From: Oscarella lobularis
Lineage: Eukaryota; Porifera; Homoscleromorpha; Homosclerophorida; Oscarellidae
Assembly (NCBI RefSeq): GCF_947507565.1
Contig: NC_089194.1
Location: forward strand, 806,001-870,000
DNA: 64,000 nucleotides
Direction of reading: 5' to 3'
A model generated the notes under the pieces. It worked only from the letters and a program-made list of their open reading frames with translations, was not told the origin of the DNA and made no database searches. This document shows, one piece after another, positions 46,230-59,116 of this stretch; position 1 is the stretch's first letter, and every line of letters begins with the position of its first letter. A program made the position numbers and the translations under genes.

Positions 46230-47340
46230 CTAATATTTTTGAAATAAAAGGCAACAAAAAGTATAAGACACAAGATCACAGCGGTCACTACTAAACTAAA
46301 CGGAAGTATAAATATTGGTGCTTTCGCAAAAACCCTACAACTAACCGTGAAATTAAAATCGATTCGTTAATAGAAGACTTGAGTTTCTTGGTATTCAAGG
46401 AAGGAAAGGCCTCGTTTGAAACAAATCCTGACAGGAACGATTTCTCTTGCGTAGCTACGTCAGTTGACGTGCTAGCGAACACGCCAGGAAACAATTGGTC
46501 AAATGCATCTTCCATATTAAACGTAAACATTGTGGTATCCTTGCAAACCCGAAAATATTCGAAATATTGAGCAGACTGATAGAGTACTTTAGCCAATTCA
46601 TGTAAAAGCTCCAACAACGTCTTCGTGCTGTCCCTTCACAGAATACTGCATGCTAACGATATGTATATAGTATGGCACCGCTGCCTCGTCTCCCTTGCAG
46701 CGCCTAACGGCTCTTGCTAAATTTCTCAGCCGACTAACTGTAGGAGCACAATGATTAAGTTGCTTTAAACTTATTGTGTAACTGCGGTTGCATACGGCAA
46801 TATATTCGTCGCAGTGAGTATCATCGTCTTTCCCTCGTAGAATAAAACAAAGAGTATCAAGTGGTAGAGTAAGATCTTTTACTTTTACGTCTTCGTCTTT
46901 GTGAGCTTTTTTGTAATCCATTATAACACTCCTGGCTACACTTTCGGCTTCGTCGTGCCGATCTATGTTGTAAATATACCTAGCTAATTTACCTTTTGCA
47001 TATAGATCACTTGCATGGCGTTTGCTTCGCGTACTTCAGTAAAGTTAAAATTGCTTTTTCAGTTGTTGCATCATTTGGTTGATTATTAACAAGCCAAACT
47101 TACGCCGCAGCTCTTTCTGTAAGCAAGTTATCATCATCTTTCAAAGCCGTTTGGTTCAAAAAATGCAGAAAGACGATTAAGGCTTCGTTAAGATATCCCA
47201 TCTCGCTCTACTTCGCAGCCAGAGTAAACAGAGATGAAGTCACTTTGCTAACATTAAGCAAGACTGACTTTTTTTGATGGCATTGAAATGCATAGGAAAG
47301 ATTTACTCGTACATCTTGAACATCTTGAACATCGATAAGA
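46230..47340 (-). pseudogene. Decayed C-terminal part of a STAND/TPR gene
   Basis: Similar to the end of the protein at 22683-25689: CDEYIAVCNRSYTISLKQLN against CDELIAVHNRSYTISLKRID, and CKGDEAAVPYYIHIVSMQ against CKGDEAAVPYYRDIVSMQ. The frame shifts at least twice (near 46610 and 46285, the latter before the terminal membrane helix) and the part upstream of about 46930 contains stops. No NB-ARC domain remains. It is a duplicated fragment, no longer coding. Confidence 0.8.
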
Positions 47341-47859
47341 CAGCATCAGGGCCTGCAGATCCCTGCTATAGAAGGCAGTACACCCATGGCAGTGTATAGG
47401 GCAGGCAAGCAACGACGATGCATCTGCACAGCCCAGCCCAGCGGCGTAAGCAGGATTTTCTTGGCGGGTTTCATAATTTTGCAGGTAAGCAAAAATTTTT
47501 TTAATGTGGGCGTAGTCAAATATAATTCTTGCAAGGAGACCGTCAGATGAAGATAAAGCGAATAGAAATTAATTAATCAAAAAGGGGAGCACTGCAAACA
47601 AAAGAAAAAACGACCTATCGTTTTTTAGTAAAGGAAAAGTCTAATGTCCCCGATCGTTCAATGACAAGGTAATTCGTTACACAGTATACAAAATGATCGC
47701 AAAAGCATAGCGTGTAGCTTATATAATATATACCTACGGGCAATATAAACGGTCAAGGATAAATGCACCTAAATACCTACTTGTAAGATATCATGATATG
47801 ACCAGCTCAGCTGTTAGTTTCCCTGTACACAACCTCTAAAAGGAGAACGCGTTCATTGG
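47341..47859. other. Intergenic stretch with a hAT-like end
   Basis: CAGCGGCGTAAGCAGGATTT at 47439 resembles hAT terminal repeats; GGGCGTAGTCAAATA near 47506 may be the inner part of the same remnant. No gene seen. Confidence 0.35.
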
Positions 47860-50800
47860 TCACGTAGCCAGCTTGTTTGCAATCGGAAAGATTTTGGACA
47901 CTTGAGCTCTGCATCCCTCTTTTAGCATCGCGTCGATAAGATGCCTTCGAGTGGCTCTGGAACCATGCCTTGCAGTCCACTTGTGCAGCATTTTATGGGC
48001 ACGGTCGCGATCGTATCGCTCTTGATCGCATTCGTGCAAATCGGACTCCTCGAACTTTGGTTCAGGGCCTAAAATTCGGCCAATGTGCTGCCACACGGCT
48101 TGAATTTGTTTTGCAGCTTCAATCAATTTCTCCCGAGAGAGTGGCATGTCCAAATCTAAGACAAGAGATTTTTCAACCATTATTCCAAGTATCGATATCT
48201 AAATAATCCAAATAAAGTCATTAATAATTAGTAAATTCTGGGACTCGGTATTTGCGTATGCATGTACTCAAAGCCAAACCTGACGTCAAATCCGTCGACG
48301 CAACTTCACCACTCGCTTCAGTGCAGCAAGTAGACCTGCCGACTTTCAGGCGGGTACGTCGCCCTGAAATTGAACAGTGAATTGTATCACGCAACCTTTC
48401 GAACCGCATGCTTACTCGCCGCTATGGCAGAAGGACAATTTTCTTCGAAAAACGTCAAATCTTCCCGAGCTGCTCTTCTCTGTACACATGCATGAATGTT
48501 ACTTAAATAAACCAAAACGAGAAATGCGCGGAGATCGTCTCTATTTACCTCATTATCAGAAAGCTCAAGAGCGCCACAGTCATTTAGAATAACTAGCAAA
48601 TAAAGAAGGCCCGACGCTCGTACGACGTCCGCAAAGCGATTCGTTGTCGCTTCGAGATTATTACACCAAAGGCTGAGCATTTCTTCGGAAGAATCGCTCC
48701 AAAGTCTATCAAGTGAAGAAAAATTTGGCAAATGCTTAGACAACTCCTTCTTCCCTTCGCTGTCCTTTTCAAGACATTTACATATGATGCAGCGGGCTTT
48801 GAAAGGCACGAAAAGAAAATGATCTTCGGGAAGGGCAAGGAGATCTTTCAGAGTGTCCTTGACGTCACCTTGATTAACATAGGCATTTGAATACATTGAT
48901 TTCTTCATTTCGTCAACAGTTTCCGCTCTGTGTCCAACAGGAAAGGCTTTAAGCTGCTTCAGTTCTGTAGGACTGATATACCAGAGACTTTGAATAGTTC
49001 CCGGACTCTTAACTCGTAGAACTGCTATTCCTACGTTCATCAGATCTTTCAGGTGCATCTTGCAGTGAAGCTCGGAATGCTCCGGACCACGAACAATAAA
49101 ATCGATTGCTTTTTCTCGATCTTGAAATAGTATCATTCCTTCGACAAAATTGCGGTCAACTTTTCCTTCGATGAATAGGCCACCTTGCCAAACAACAGGC
49201 GTCGACGGACAAAAACACTGAGAGTTACGCACGCTGCTTTGAATAAACGGCATTGTTCCTGGGGTTATAATATCGGTTACGTCTTCGCTCATCAAACGGC
49301 GCCCAACGTAAATTTTCATTTCGGGGTTCTCGCGCCAAACGTAAGCCGGCCGTTGCCCTTCAATGAGAGCAGGAAATTGGTATGTATCAGTTTCATCGGA
49401 GAATGGATAGCATAATTCTAAGCGACATAGAAGCGAGATTGTATCCTCGACGCTTTCCCACTCCTGCTGGTTAAAAATCTCTAGCACACTCTTGATTTGA
49501 TCTTTGCTAGCTGTGCCAGAAGCAGACCGATCGAGATGAACTGGAAAATTCCGGGGAGACAAGAGCGGACCAACAACGTTATGGCACAGCCACGGCGGAT
49601 CCAAAATAACGGTATTATCAATAACAAGAATCTATATAAAAATGAAAGAAAATTCAGCACGACAGATTATGAACGTGCACTCACTTCTCCAATTGCTTGC
49701 AAAAAGTCTACGAGTAGGCTCTGAACTTGATCTGATAGACCAGCATAGACGCTGTGGACCATAAGTCTTTTGAAAACGTCGTAGGGAATAAAATGGACGC
49801 AGGTGGATTTGCCCTTCTAAATAAATGAATAATTCAAAAGAAACCGTGATGATGAAATTGCTCGCCTTGCCGCCTCCAGGAATAAGACCGTTACTTTGGA
49901 AGAAAGAATAAGTGTAACGCCGCAAATCTTGAGCAAGGCGATAGCTGGATTTCTTGACCAATATAGACATGAACTTTTCAAAAAGCGTCGGTGATCCGCT
50001 CGGATTTCGCACGACTGGGAGAAAAATTTTCTGCGTCATCTCGACAATACAAGGAACTTCATTAGCTGTCTAAAAAAGGATTAGAGTTAAAAGTAGAAAC
50101 AACTAACTTCTTAACACCAAGACTACTCGACCTCGCTTATAAGCACAGACGTTTTATACCTTAATAGTGAGACGTTTCACCTCGCAAAGACTTTGCTGAA
50201 ATTTTACTAACTCTTTTGAGCTCCGTTGACGACAATTTAAAGCGAAGGCATTGCCAAAAATCTCAAACCACTGCCCAAACGTGGCCTCAAGATGGACAAT
50301 CAGATTTTTCAAGTTAGTTTCAGCAACGCCTAAGTGACAGTCAGAGATGTGATCTCTTTTGCTACCAATAACAAGCAAGTGTGCTTTTCCAGCAAGAAAC
50401 ACGCTGCACTTTACAAAAGATGCCCAATAGTGACTGGATCGGATTAGCTCCTCCTCGTCTGTCGTCAAATCAACGACAAGAACAAAGATCGTTGAAGAAG
50501 CGGAGAAAAAGAGCCCGTGCGTTTTATGGAAAAACGCTTGTCCGGCGAAATCACAGAAGACGAGCTCACCCGCTAAATTGATTTTGGCCACGGTGACGTC
50601 AACGCTGGCTGTCCGTTGATCATCCCCTCCCTCTTGCCAGTGAACGTTTTGCAGAGATTTTATCAAGGTTGTTTTGCCAGCCTTTGCCTCGCCAATAACG
50701 CAAACTTTTATTTGGCTCGGCTTTGTTGTGCCCTGAGCGTAAAGCTCTCGATATTGATATTGAACCTAACACAACGCAGATCACTATCCAAACAAAGTGA

Positions 50801-51094
50801 AACACTTGTAAACAAAGCACTTGCCCAAAAGCCAAATAAAATATTTTTAAGTTCTGCTGGAATGGGTGATTCATGAAGAGGGCGGCCTTCCTACATAAAA
50901 AAGAACCGACTGCATAGTTATGAATGAAACTTGTGTATCTCTTTCTCTGTCAATACGTTGTTCTGCATGTCCCTAAGAGAAGGTGACCGTACTAGAATGA
51001 TCTTGACGAGATCAAGAGCATCCTTTGAAATTTCTACGAAATCAAATGTACGATTAATAAATAACGTAAGAAAACCAACTACCAGAAAAAAATT
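47860..51094 (-). CDS. Roc-COR-Death domain protein (DAPK1-like C-terminal architecture), 5' part lost in gap
   Basis: Reading leftward from the gap: an exon with FVEISKDALDLVKIILVRSP and GRPLHESPIPAELK, perhaps leucine-rich or ankyrin; the Roc GTPase with P-loop VCVIGEAKAGKTTLIKSLQ, G3 VFCDFAGQAFFHKTHG and G4-like VIGSKRDH, donor at about 50160; then COR exons (TANEVPCIVEMTQKIFLPVV; STCVHFIPYDVFKRLMVHSV; FLQAIGE). The long exon from 49622 to about 48412 starts ILVIDNTVILDPPWLCHNVV. The last exon (about 48198-47860) is a Death domain (ERYDRDRAHKMLHKW; GSRATRRHLIDAMLKEG). Unlike the 35302-39353 relative its Roc motifs look intact, so GTP binding is likely. The join between the long exon and the Death exon was not resolved; a small exon near 48340-48375 may lie between. 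Confidence 0.7.
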
Positions 51095-51294
51095 NNNNNN
51101 NNNNNNNNNNNNNNNNNNNNNNNNNNNNNNNNNNNNNNNNNNNNNNNNNNNNNNNNNNNNNNNNNNNNNNNNNNNNNNNNNNNNNNNNNNNNNNNNNNNN
51201 NNNNNNNNNNNNNNNNNNNNNNNNNNNNNNNNNNNNNNNNNNNNNNNNNNNNNNNNNNNNNNNNNNNNNNNNNNNNNNNNNNNNNNNNNNNNNN
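51095..51294. other. Assembly gap (200 N)
   Basis: Second run of exactly 200 N. It removes the 5' part of the Roc-COR-Death gene. Confidence 1.
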
Positions 51295-51847
51295 CCAGAC
51301 TCATTGGTTGGTTAGATAGGCCGCAAATTAATTGACTAATCTGCACTAATCAGTTGGACCAATGCCCAACAAAGAAAACAATTTAGGCGAGGAGCCCACC
51401 GGAAAGCGCGCAAAGTGTATCTAGAACAAATCATCAGGAGTTACAAGTATTTTGGCATTTGGGCGTGTTGGACGCGATGCCACCACCCTTCTCCGTTATA
51501 TGTGCGTGTAGTTGTTGAAAAATAAACCAATCTCTGATCAGTGAACGCCTGGCCAGCTAAATTATCCTGCGGTATATCCTAGCCTGCTTGCTGGTGCCGT
51601 GCGTAAAATTGGTGAGTATTTAATTAACTTAATTAATTAATCCGCTTGCGTTGACATTTAACTGCGCCGGGTTATGGCAACGAGGACAGAGCGTGCGATC
51701 GATGCATCTTCTTCTCTACGCTAAAGAGCTATTGGTAGATCCGTTGCTGCAAAGACTTCCATTGACTTCTGACCGCATCGGCGTTGGTGAGCTCACGTGT
51801 GTGTACAAAGAAGTACAAAAACCATCAAAGTTCAAAAAGTTAAATAA
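51295..51847. other. Intergenic stretch
   Basis: Between the gap and the 3' end of the third kinase. A 66-codon plus frame (51651-51851) abuts the kinase stop; it has no recognisable motif. Confidence 0.4.
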
Positions 51848-54800
51848 TTAAATCCACGTTTTGTTTACTAGTTGCACTTTTTCTTCTCCGTGCATCTTAC
51901 CTTTTACCATTCTCTTCGGAGGGCACCGTCCGTACCTTTCGTCGGATCTCTCAATGCATTGTAAACTTGCGAGACACGCGGCGGCGGAAGGCCTATCAGG
52001 CGAAACTTGTTTGACCATTCGCAGGCAAAGGGTTTTGACGCTCTTGTGACGAACACTCGCCGCTTGACTCATTCGTTTCGTCGACGCCGGCTGCATTCCC
52101 GTCATCAACTCAATAAAAGTCACCCCAAGACTATAAATGTCGGCCATTTTGGTATTGTGATGATTGCTTCCGAACCTCTCCGGCGCCAAGTATTCAGGAC
52201 TCATCGGCCCAGCCGACAGGCTAGAGAAATTGGCAAAACGAGCCGCTCCTAGATCGCATATTTTAGCTTCCATAAGCGCCGTGACAACGACATTTGTCGA
52301 CCGAATGTCTCCGTGAAGAATGTCGAGCCCATGCAAATAGCTGATCCCAGCCGAACAGCCCGAAGCAACGCTCACTTGCTCCTTCAACGTAAGATTCCCG
52401 TCGGCGGCTTCGATGACGTCAGAAAGAGATCCCTCTAATAATTCAGACAGGATGCTGAGAGGAATGCCGTCTTGAGTGATGACGCCAAGCAGAGCGACTA
52501 CGTTGGGATGATGAACGTAACGACAAATCGAAATTTCCTGGTTTAGGCGAGCTAGATAGTTTTCCACCCGGAGAAATTCAAAGAACGTTTTGACGGCCAC
52601 GTGACGACCGCGCCAATGACCCACACGAACATCTGCACAACAAGCATTCAAATACTGAGACAAGAATCATAAATTTTATAAGTTACCTCCGTAGGAACCT
52701 CCGCCGAGTTTGATGTCGCTCATATTAACTTCATCCGGAGAAATTTTGAAAACCTCCTCGTACTTGCTTAGGTTTCTCTGCGCCTCCTCCGCCAACAAGC
52801 ATGCCTCTTCGCGTTCTTGCTCCAATTGTGTGCACCGTCTCTCTGTCTCCTCTTGCAAGTCAGATAATCTTCCTAATAATGAAACACGAGCCTAATTATA
52901 CAAACGAAAGTAGAACAACTGAGCATACTTAGGTCAGCTACTGCTTCGGTAGCTTGCTCGCTAAGTCGGGCGCATTGGATTGCACTCTCCTCTTGTAAGT
53001 CAGTTAGTCTCTCTAGAAAAGAAAGTAAAGTAGGTTCCGTAGAGTGCGTCAAAGCTCGTTTCTCTACTTAGGTCGTTTTCTGCTTTTGTAGCTCGTTCGC
53101 GAAGGTGCTGGCTAGATATTTGCATTCTTGCAACTTTGGTTTCACACTCAGAAAGAATTTCAGCTTTCTCTTGTTCCGTGGCGATCTTTTGTTCGGTCGC
53201 GGCTTGTCTCTCTTCTTTGAGGCGACGCTCCAACACGCCAATTTGCTGCACATGCAAAACATGATCTACAAAACCGGGTCATGCATAGCATTGCTAACCT
53301 GTTGCAGAGAGGTAACAATTTTAGGATCAGCTACAGCCTCAGTCTGTTCCTAAAAATGATGCTCTGCAAAAAGGTCGCTGTAAAAACGAGCTAGCTAAAT
53401 AGTCTCTATCTCTAAATTCTAACGTCTAGCTATACGTAGAGTCGTCAAACGGCCGAGATCGATAAAATGCTTTCTTGACACTTTCATAAACTGCTGTACC
53501 TCAGGTTTCATAGGCTTTTCTTCGTTTGATTTGGTCCGGACGTTAGAACTAAAAACAGCCTATAGAAGAGTCAATATATTAAGCATATAAATAATAACGT
53601 ACTGATTTCTTCGCCTACGAAGGTTCGCAAGAAGTTTCTTTGTTTCGGCGCGACAGTGAAGATTCGACATGTCTGCGGCTCCAACATTTTCCTACGACGC
53701 TCGAAATAGCCGTTAATACAAGCACACTGCCCCGAAGCCTAACGTAATTCTTTGCGTCAATGTTGCATCCTTTACTTGCTAGTAGACTCGCAACTCCTAG
53801 GTTCCCTTCTACAATAGCGTCTAAGAAAGGAGTTCGTCCCCACTACAATCATCAAAAAATTAACAACAATCTTCCATAATCATTAATTAAAAATTGACGA
53901 CCTTATTTGCAGCTTCGATATCTGCTCCAATACTAATCAAATATTCTGCCATTTTACCGTGACCTCCCCATGATGCCCAATGAAGAGGAGTGTAGCCATC
54001 CTAAGAAGGTAAGACCGTGCAAAAAAATCTAATACCAGGTAATCATGATTTGTACTGACATTATCGCCTTCGCTAAAATCAAGTCTCAATTTAATGAGTT
54101 GTTTGCAGATGTCTACATGACCTCTTTGACTAGCAAATGCTACCGCACCATTGCCATCCTAAAAATTTTACTTGAAGACGTTACCACTAGTTTTTCACTT
54201 ACTGATTTTTTTGCATGAATATTGCAACCATTTGCTAATAGAACGCTCATTACTTTATCGTGTCCCATTAGAACAGCTTCAAGGAAAGGCGTCCTTTCTC
54301 GCTATTACAGCGACGTAAATACATTAAATGACTATCCTTGCATGAAGCTACAGTATCTACCTTGCTACGAGCTTCAATATTAGCTCCAACTGAAATTAAA
54401 TATTTAGTCATTTCAGGTCGATCAGCAAACGCCGCCCAATGAAGGGAACTAAAATCGTCCTAAACATTGTTGGAAAATAAACTGAACGCTGCATTACACT
54501 GCTCTACTTTGTCTGTTTCATTGACGCTCATTCCCAATTCAACTAGCTTTTTGGCAACTTTCAAATGTCCTCTGTCACTTGCAAATCCCAAAGCTCCCAA
54601 ACTCTAAAAATAATTAACCATGAAAATTAAAAACAATCAAAGAATCTCGTTTTCTTACGTTGGCTTTGGCATGAATATTGCAACCTTCGTCAATGAGTAC
54701 ATTCATCACTTCTTCTTCTCCCATTAAAACAGCCTGAAGAAAGGGCGTCCTGTCCTCCTATTAAAAGTTAAGAGTGCCGTGATATACTCTCCAAGACATA

Positions 54801-55262
54801 CTGACTATTACATCCACTGCATGCTAGACTAAACTAAGAAGAAATTGTACCTCTGTTAGGTAATTATAATTGAGTACGATACATGTGGACTGTAAAAGAG
54901 CCGATGGCGTGGGTCCGATATACGGGATAGAAAGAACGGAACACCTTACTGCATACGGTAGTCAGTATACTAAGTAATTGGCATAGTTAGGGATTCTTGC
55001 ATGCACTCCGTAAATATTCATACAGCGGAATTACCTTATTCCGAGCTTCTAGATTTCCTCCAGCCCTAATCAAAAGCTTTGCCATGTCTGCGTCACGTGC
55101 CCAATGAAGTGGAGAGTTTCCACCCTAAAACGAAAGTCTTCAGAGCTCTACGATCCGTATTTTGCTTTACCACATCAACTACTGCTTTCCAGTCCTCGGG
55201 ATAACTGCGAATGAAGTTCAATACGACTTCTTTGTCTCCATTCTCGATAGAAAGCAGAAAGT
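51848..55262 (-). CDS. Ankyrin repeat / coiled-coil / TKL-like protein kinase, copy 3
   Basis: Third member of the family at 3778-6941 and 7395-10506, on the opposite strand about 41 kb away. The first recognised exon (from 55262) encodes FLLSIENGDKEVVLNFIRSY. Eight ankyrin exons follow at about 55125, 54760, 54605, 54460, 54300, 54160, 54000 and 53845 (for example SPLHWARDADMAKLLIRAGG, TPLHWASWGGHGKMAEYLIS). Coiled-coil exons run to 52687, ending at the LGGGSYG loop; the kinase exon is 52632-51848 with VAVK, HGDIRSTN, CDLG and APER, ending KVQLVNKTWI. All recognised exons are open. Repeats alternate in character (TPLHWA type and RTPFLEAV type), as in the other copies. An upstream minus frame with CSICKRQIWF (55454-55263) could belong to the 5' end. 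Confidence 0.75.
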
Positions 55263-56195
55263 CTAAGAAGGAGATAGCTGCTCTCTCAAACAAAAGCAAA
55301 AATCGAAGTACAGAGAACAGTAGAAGTCTCGTTTCCCATTGCAAAGAGGTCGTATGTGACGCCACGGATTCGTGGTGCGTGTATTGATCACGTGATATAG
55401 GTGATCCGGGAACCAGATTTGTCGTTTACAAATAGAGCAGGATTTTGTTTCCACGTCATCAATGTCTAACCTCTAATTGTAATGCGCTGTCCCATCCTAG
55501 TCTACTATTGCCTCTGCCTGCATTGCAGATTGAGGGCATCTACAGAATTTAATTAAACAACATGTAGGCCTACGGGTGGGCGGCTGGGAACCAATATACA
55601 CAAAATGTAATTATAAATAATTGATTAATTATAATTAGGGTCTAAAAGAAGAATCGATGATGCATGCATAGATGTAGGATGAGGCATGTGACCTGCAGCC
55701 CATAGACTCTCCCTGACCCATCTGCGCTTTTGACCTTCATAGCACCGGTAGAAGACAGTAAAATTCACTAAAGGGAGAATCAACTTACCCGCATCTTGTA
55801 CCTCGCGTCACGCGTACGTGGGCACGGAATGCGTCCTCGAAAGAAGAGAAAGTTTGCACATCCAGTCTTTGTCTTGAAGTTGGCCTGAGACGACGCTCTC
55901 GATTCAGAAACCTAAAGTTTCGGCTCAGATACGCATGATGGTGAATTCGGAAAGCAAACCTAAAACAAGCAACGATGTGGTCCGAGAGTCCAAAGCCAGC
56001 CCGTGCGCCATGCATTGGTAACGAGAGAAGAATTACAAACCTTATTTTCACCATTCTCTCGCTTAAAGTCGCCTTGGTGCAGTGTAACCATAGATGTTCT
56101 CTCTCACATGATGATACATCTTCATGTTGTAACTTAGTGTCATTCAGATGTAACCATCTTTATCCGGGACCGCTGCTGCATCGTCAGAGCTAGAG
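55263..56195. other. Divergent intergenic stretch
   Basis: Between the 5' ends of kinase copy 3 (minus) and the ZYG11-like gene (plus), so probably two promoters. No supported separate gene; the minus frame at 55785-56054 has no motif. Confidence 0.45.
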
Positions 56196-58638
56196 ATGTC
56201 ATCTTGCGACGAAACCGTCTTTAGTGCGGGCCCGGAAAACCTTCGCGATCTTTGCCTCGAGATTCTCTGCAAAACGCGACCTATCACCTTCTCCTCGACG
56301 CTTACGCTTCCTTTCCAACTGATTCCGGACGTGCTCGAACGTCTCCTCGTCCACCGCGACGAAGGAAGACTGCCGTACACGATCGTTAACCAGTTGGTCT
56401 AACGCCTGTCCGAAAAGGGGGCCCTCACTGTTCACATGCTCGAGCTCTTGCTACGGCAATCGCGAGGCAGTCTCGGCTTCTTGAAGTTGAACTTGACCCA
56501 GCTGACGTTCGACGATTTCCTTCGTCTTCCGCCACTCGCCTATCTCGTCGATTTCGATTGTACGAATGTTGATCACGTGACCGACGCCCTATGGGAGAAA
56601 TTGACGCCGAGTCGCACGTCTCTTTGTTCGTTGGCGGCTATCGGTTTGGACAATCTTGAATTTCAATTTGCACGCATTGCAGAATTTTCGAACCCATCTT
56701 CATTGAATCTCAGCAACACGTGCGTTTCCGTCAATGACGTCATTGTGATTTGTCAAACTCTCGCCACATCTCTGACAATGCTCAACGTTTCAGAATGCTC
56801 TCGACTCAACCTTCTCGCCATTCTCCCCGGCATTCGCGAGACAAGGAAACTCGTTCATTTATCGGTCCACGACCTTTCAGTTGCTGAGGCTGTGACCGCC
56901 GATAAAGAAAGCGTCTTAGCGACATTCAAAGACGTTTTCGATTGTCTGTCGTCATTGAAATTTCTCGACGTTGGCTGGATAAAGGATGCTGGAGCTGTCA
57001 CTGGATGGGACATTGCTTGTGCCATTCTGGAATGTCGAGGCTCCGGATTGACTCACCTGGACGTCTCCGGTTTAGCGAGTCTTCGTGAAACTCTTCGCTT
57101 TGTCAAAAATCTTGGCATCGAGCGCAGCCTTCAATACCTCGGCGCTTTTCACACAAATCTTCGGTATCATCGTGAGGGTAACGATGATAATAGGCCGAGT
57201 CCTTTTTTAAGGAACGATTTGGTGGCTGACGTCAACGATTTAAAGGTCGTTGCAACGGGATTTCAAAACGTGGACGCTTTCGTTCTTTGCCAATCGCACT
57301 ACCTCGCGCCGACTCCTCGAAACGATGCGATATTGAAGTTAATTGCCGATTGTTTAATAGCGAAAGACTATTACGCGATGGAGGAAGAAACAGGCGTCCT
57401 CTTGTCCTTTTTCCTGCGCAAGTGTCGTGCCGCTCGTCGTTCGAAATGGGACTCGTCATCACCTTTGCGCTCCATTCTTCAATTGGCTAAATTAGCTGCG
57501 TACTTGTGTGAGAAGGACCCGGACCTCGCTTATTACGACAGAGACTTTAACCGCGTTTTTTATTCTATTTGCCACGAGCTGATTTTGATCGCATCTTCAT
57601 TTTCTTCCGTGTCGTCGGCCGTCAAGCTCAGAAATCATCTGTTGTAATTACGTAAATTCGGACCACGCGGACGTTGATTTGGAGCAACGGCAACTGCTTC
57701 TGGTCATTGCATTTTGCCATTTGAAAAGCATCAGCACCAACCTTGAAGACCTTGAAGCACTTTCCTTTCTGTTTCCTTCTATGTTATTTCATGTCAGTGA
57801 TAATTCTACGAGTGAAAACATCTATCAAGGTCTTGCTTCTGCTTTGATCGATCTTCTAGAATCAAGTCTAGCATCGTCGAAATCTCGTCCTAAAGCCGAG
57901 GCAATTGTGAAGATCTTTGAAAGTCATTTGCTGGATAATGCTGATATTTCCATTTATGTTGCCCAGCAAATTGACCGATGCTCCGACGATCTCTGCTCTC
58001 TCTATAATACGCTTGATGGAAGCAACGTCAGACACGCCAAAACTCTACTCGAAGTTTTCTATCTGTTGTCTGTGCAGAAGTCCAAACGATCTCTTCTGGA
58101 AAAACCGGCAGTGTTTTCGCTTATATGGAAGAGCTTAAATTTCTCTGATTCCGATGATAATATTCAATGTGTAGCCGCTGAACTTTTTGCCTCGCTCACA
58201 TTTGAATCGTCGAAACCATTCTTTGGAGCAACGACGAATTACCACGACGGTTTATCAGCTGAAATGTTCTGGCAGCGAATTTCCGCAAATTGCGAGAAAG
58301 TTTCGCCGCCGACGAATAACGACAGCTACTCTATTACGAATCACTGCTCCTACTATCTTATGGGGGGTAGAAGAAGTTACAGTTTTCGCGGAGAGTACAC
58401 TAGTGAAATGATTATTTCGTGTCTTGAAAATGACTGCTCGACTCTTCAGTTGGTTTTTACGCTCTCCAGTCTGACAAGCTTTCTTCTTGCTAAAGATTTA
58501 TATATAGAAAGAGAAGTTGCTCTGTCGAGGATTGCAAAGCGGCTGTGCTCTCTGGAGAAAGATGCAAGAATAATGAACGGCTATACGAAGAACCTAATAG
58601 AGAACATTCCCTCTTACATTAGAGACTGGAAAGTCTGA
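56196..58638 (+). pseudogene. ZYG11/ZER1-like CUL2 substrate receptor, broken by one stop and one frameshift
   Basis: Effectively intronless. The first 68 codons (56196-56402) contain a VHL-box-like segment (ENLRDLCLEILCKTRPITFS) used to dock on Elongin/CUL2. After an in-frame TAA (56400-56402) the same frame continues RLSEKGALTVHMLELLLRQS through leucine-rich repeats (SSLNLSNTCVSVNDVI; LKFLDVGWIKDAG; LTHLDVSGLASLRETL) to 57647. A +1 shift near 57645 leads into YVNSDHADVDLEQRQLLLVI and the ARM-like C-terminal half to 58638 (FSDSDDNIQCVAAELFASLT; RRSYSFRGEYTSEMIISCLE). Restored, it would be about 810 residues, near the family size. Family members recognise N-terminal degrons for ubiquitination. 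Two breaks suggest a recent pseudogene, or assembly errors, since the rest is well preserved. Confidence 0.65.
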
Positions 58639-59116
58639 GCGCTGGTAGAAGTTCTCTTAGTCTTCCTATTTCCTGCTACAAAAACGAATGTCATTATTAG
58701 CTTTACTTTCGCTGCTCGTTTATCGTAGTCTTATCTGTCCAGAACCATTTTTTAAAACTGCAAGAAAATCATGTGTGAAAACTGTTTTCCAATCTTTGTC
58801 AACCTCTTCATCAAAGCGAATTCTCTATGCCAGAGAAAAACTAATCGTCAGAAAATCTGTTCGAAATGGTGCATTCCTATGTTAGTGGCCCCAAATCAAA
58901 ATGAGACGATATAATAATCATCCGCTTATCTGCCAAGTCTTTTGTGTGAAATGCGCCGTCCTCAGCAGCAAAACCACACTGCGCATTCAGTCGTTGCCTT
59001 GACGTTGGCCTGATGCTTTTCGCTCACCAGCTACTTAAAGTTTTGGTGCTTTCGTATATATAAAAGCTAAAAACATTTATTACACCCTTCATAGTATAAA
59101 ATACCGCAGACGCAAA
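58639..59116. other. Convergent intergenic stretch
   Basis: 3' flanks of the ZYG11-like and HELZ2-like genes. No gene seen. Confidence 0.45.

Noticed and set aside
51651-51851. 66-residue plus frame next to the third kinase
   Set aside because: Abuts the kinase stop on the other strand and shows no motif.
38338-56402. UAA reassigned as a sense codon
   Set aside because: In-frame TAA occurs in two conserved frames, but TAA also ends normal genes here (20547, 35302), so premature stops or errors are the simpler reading.
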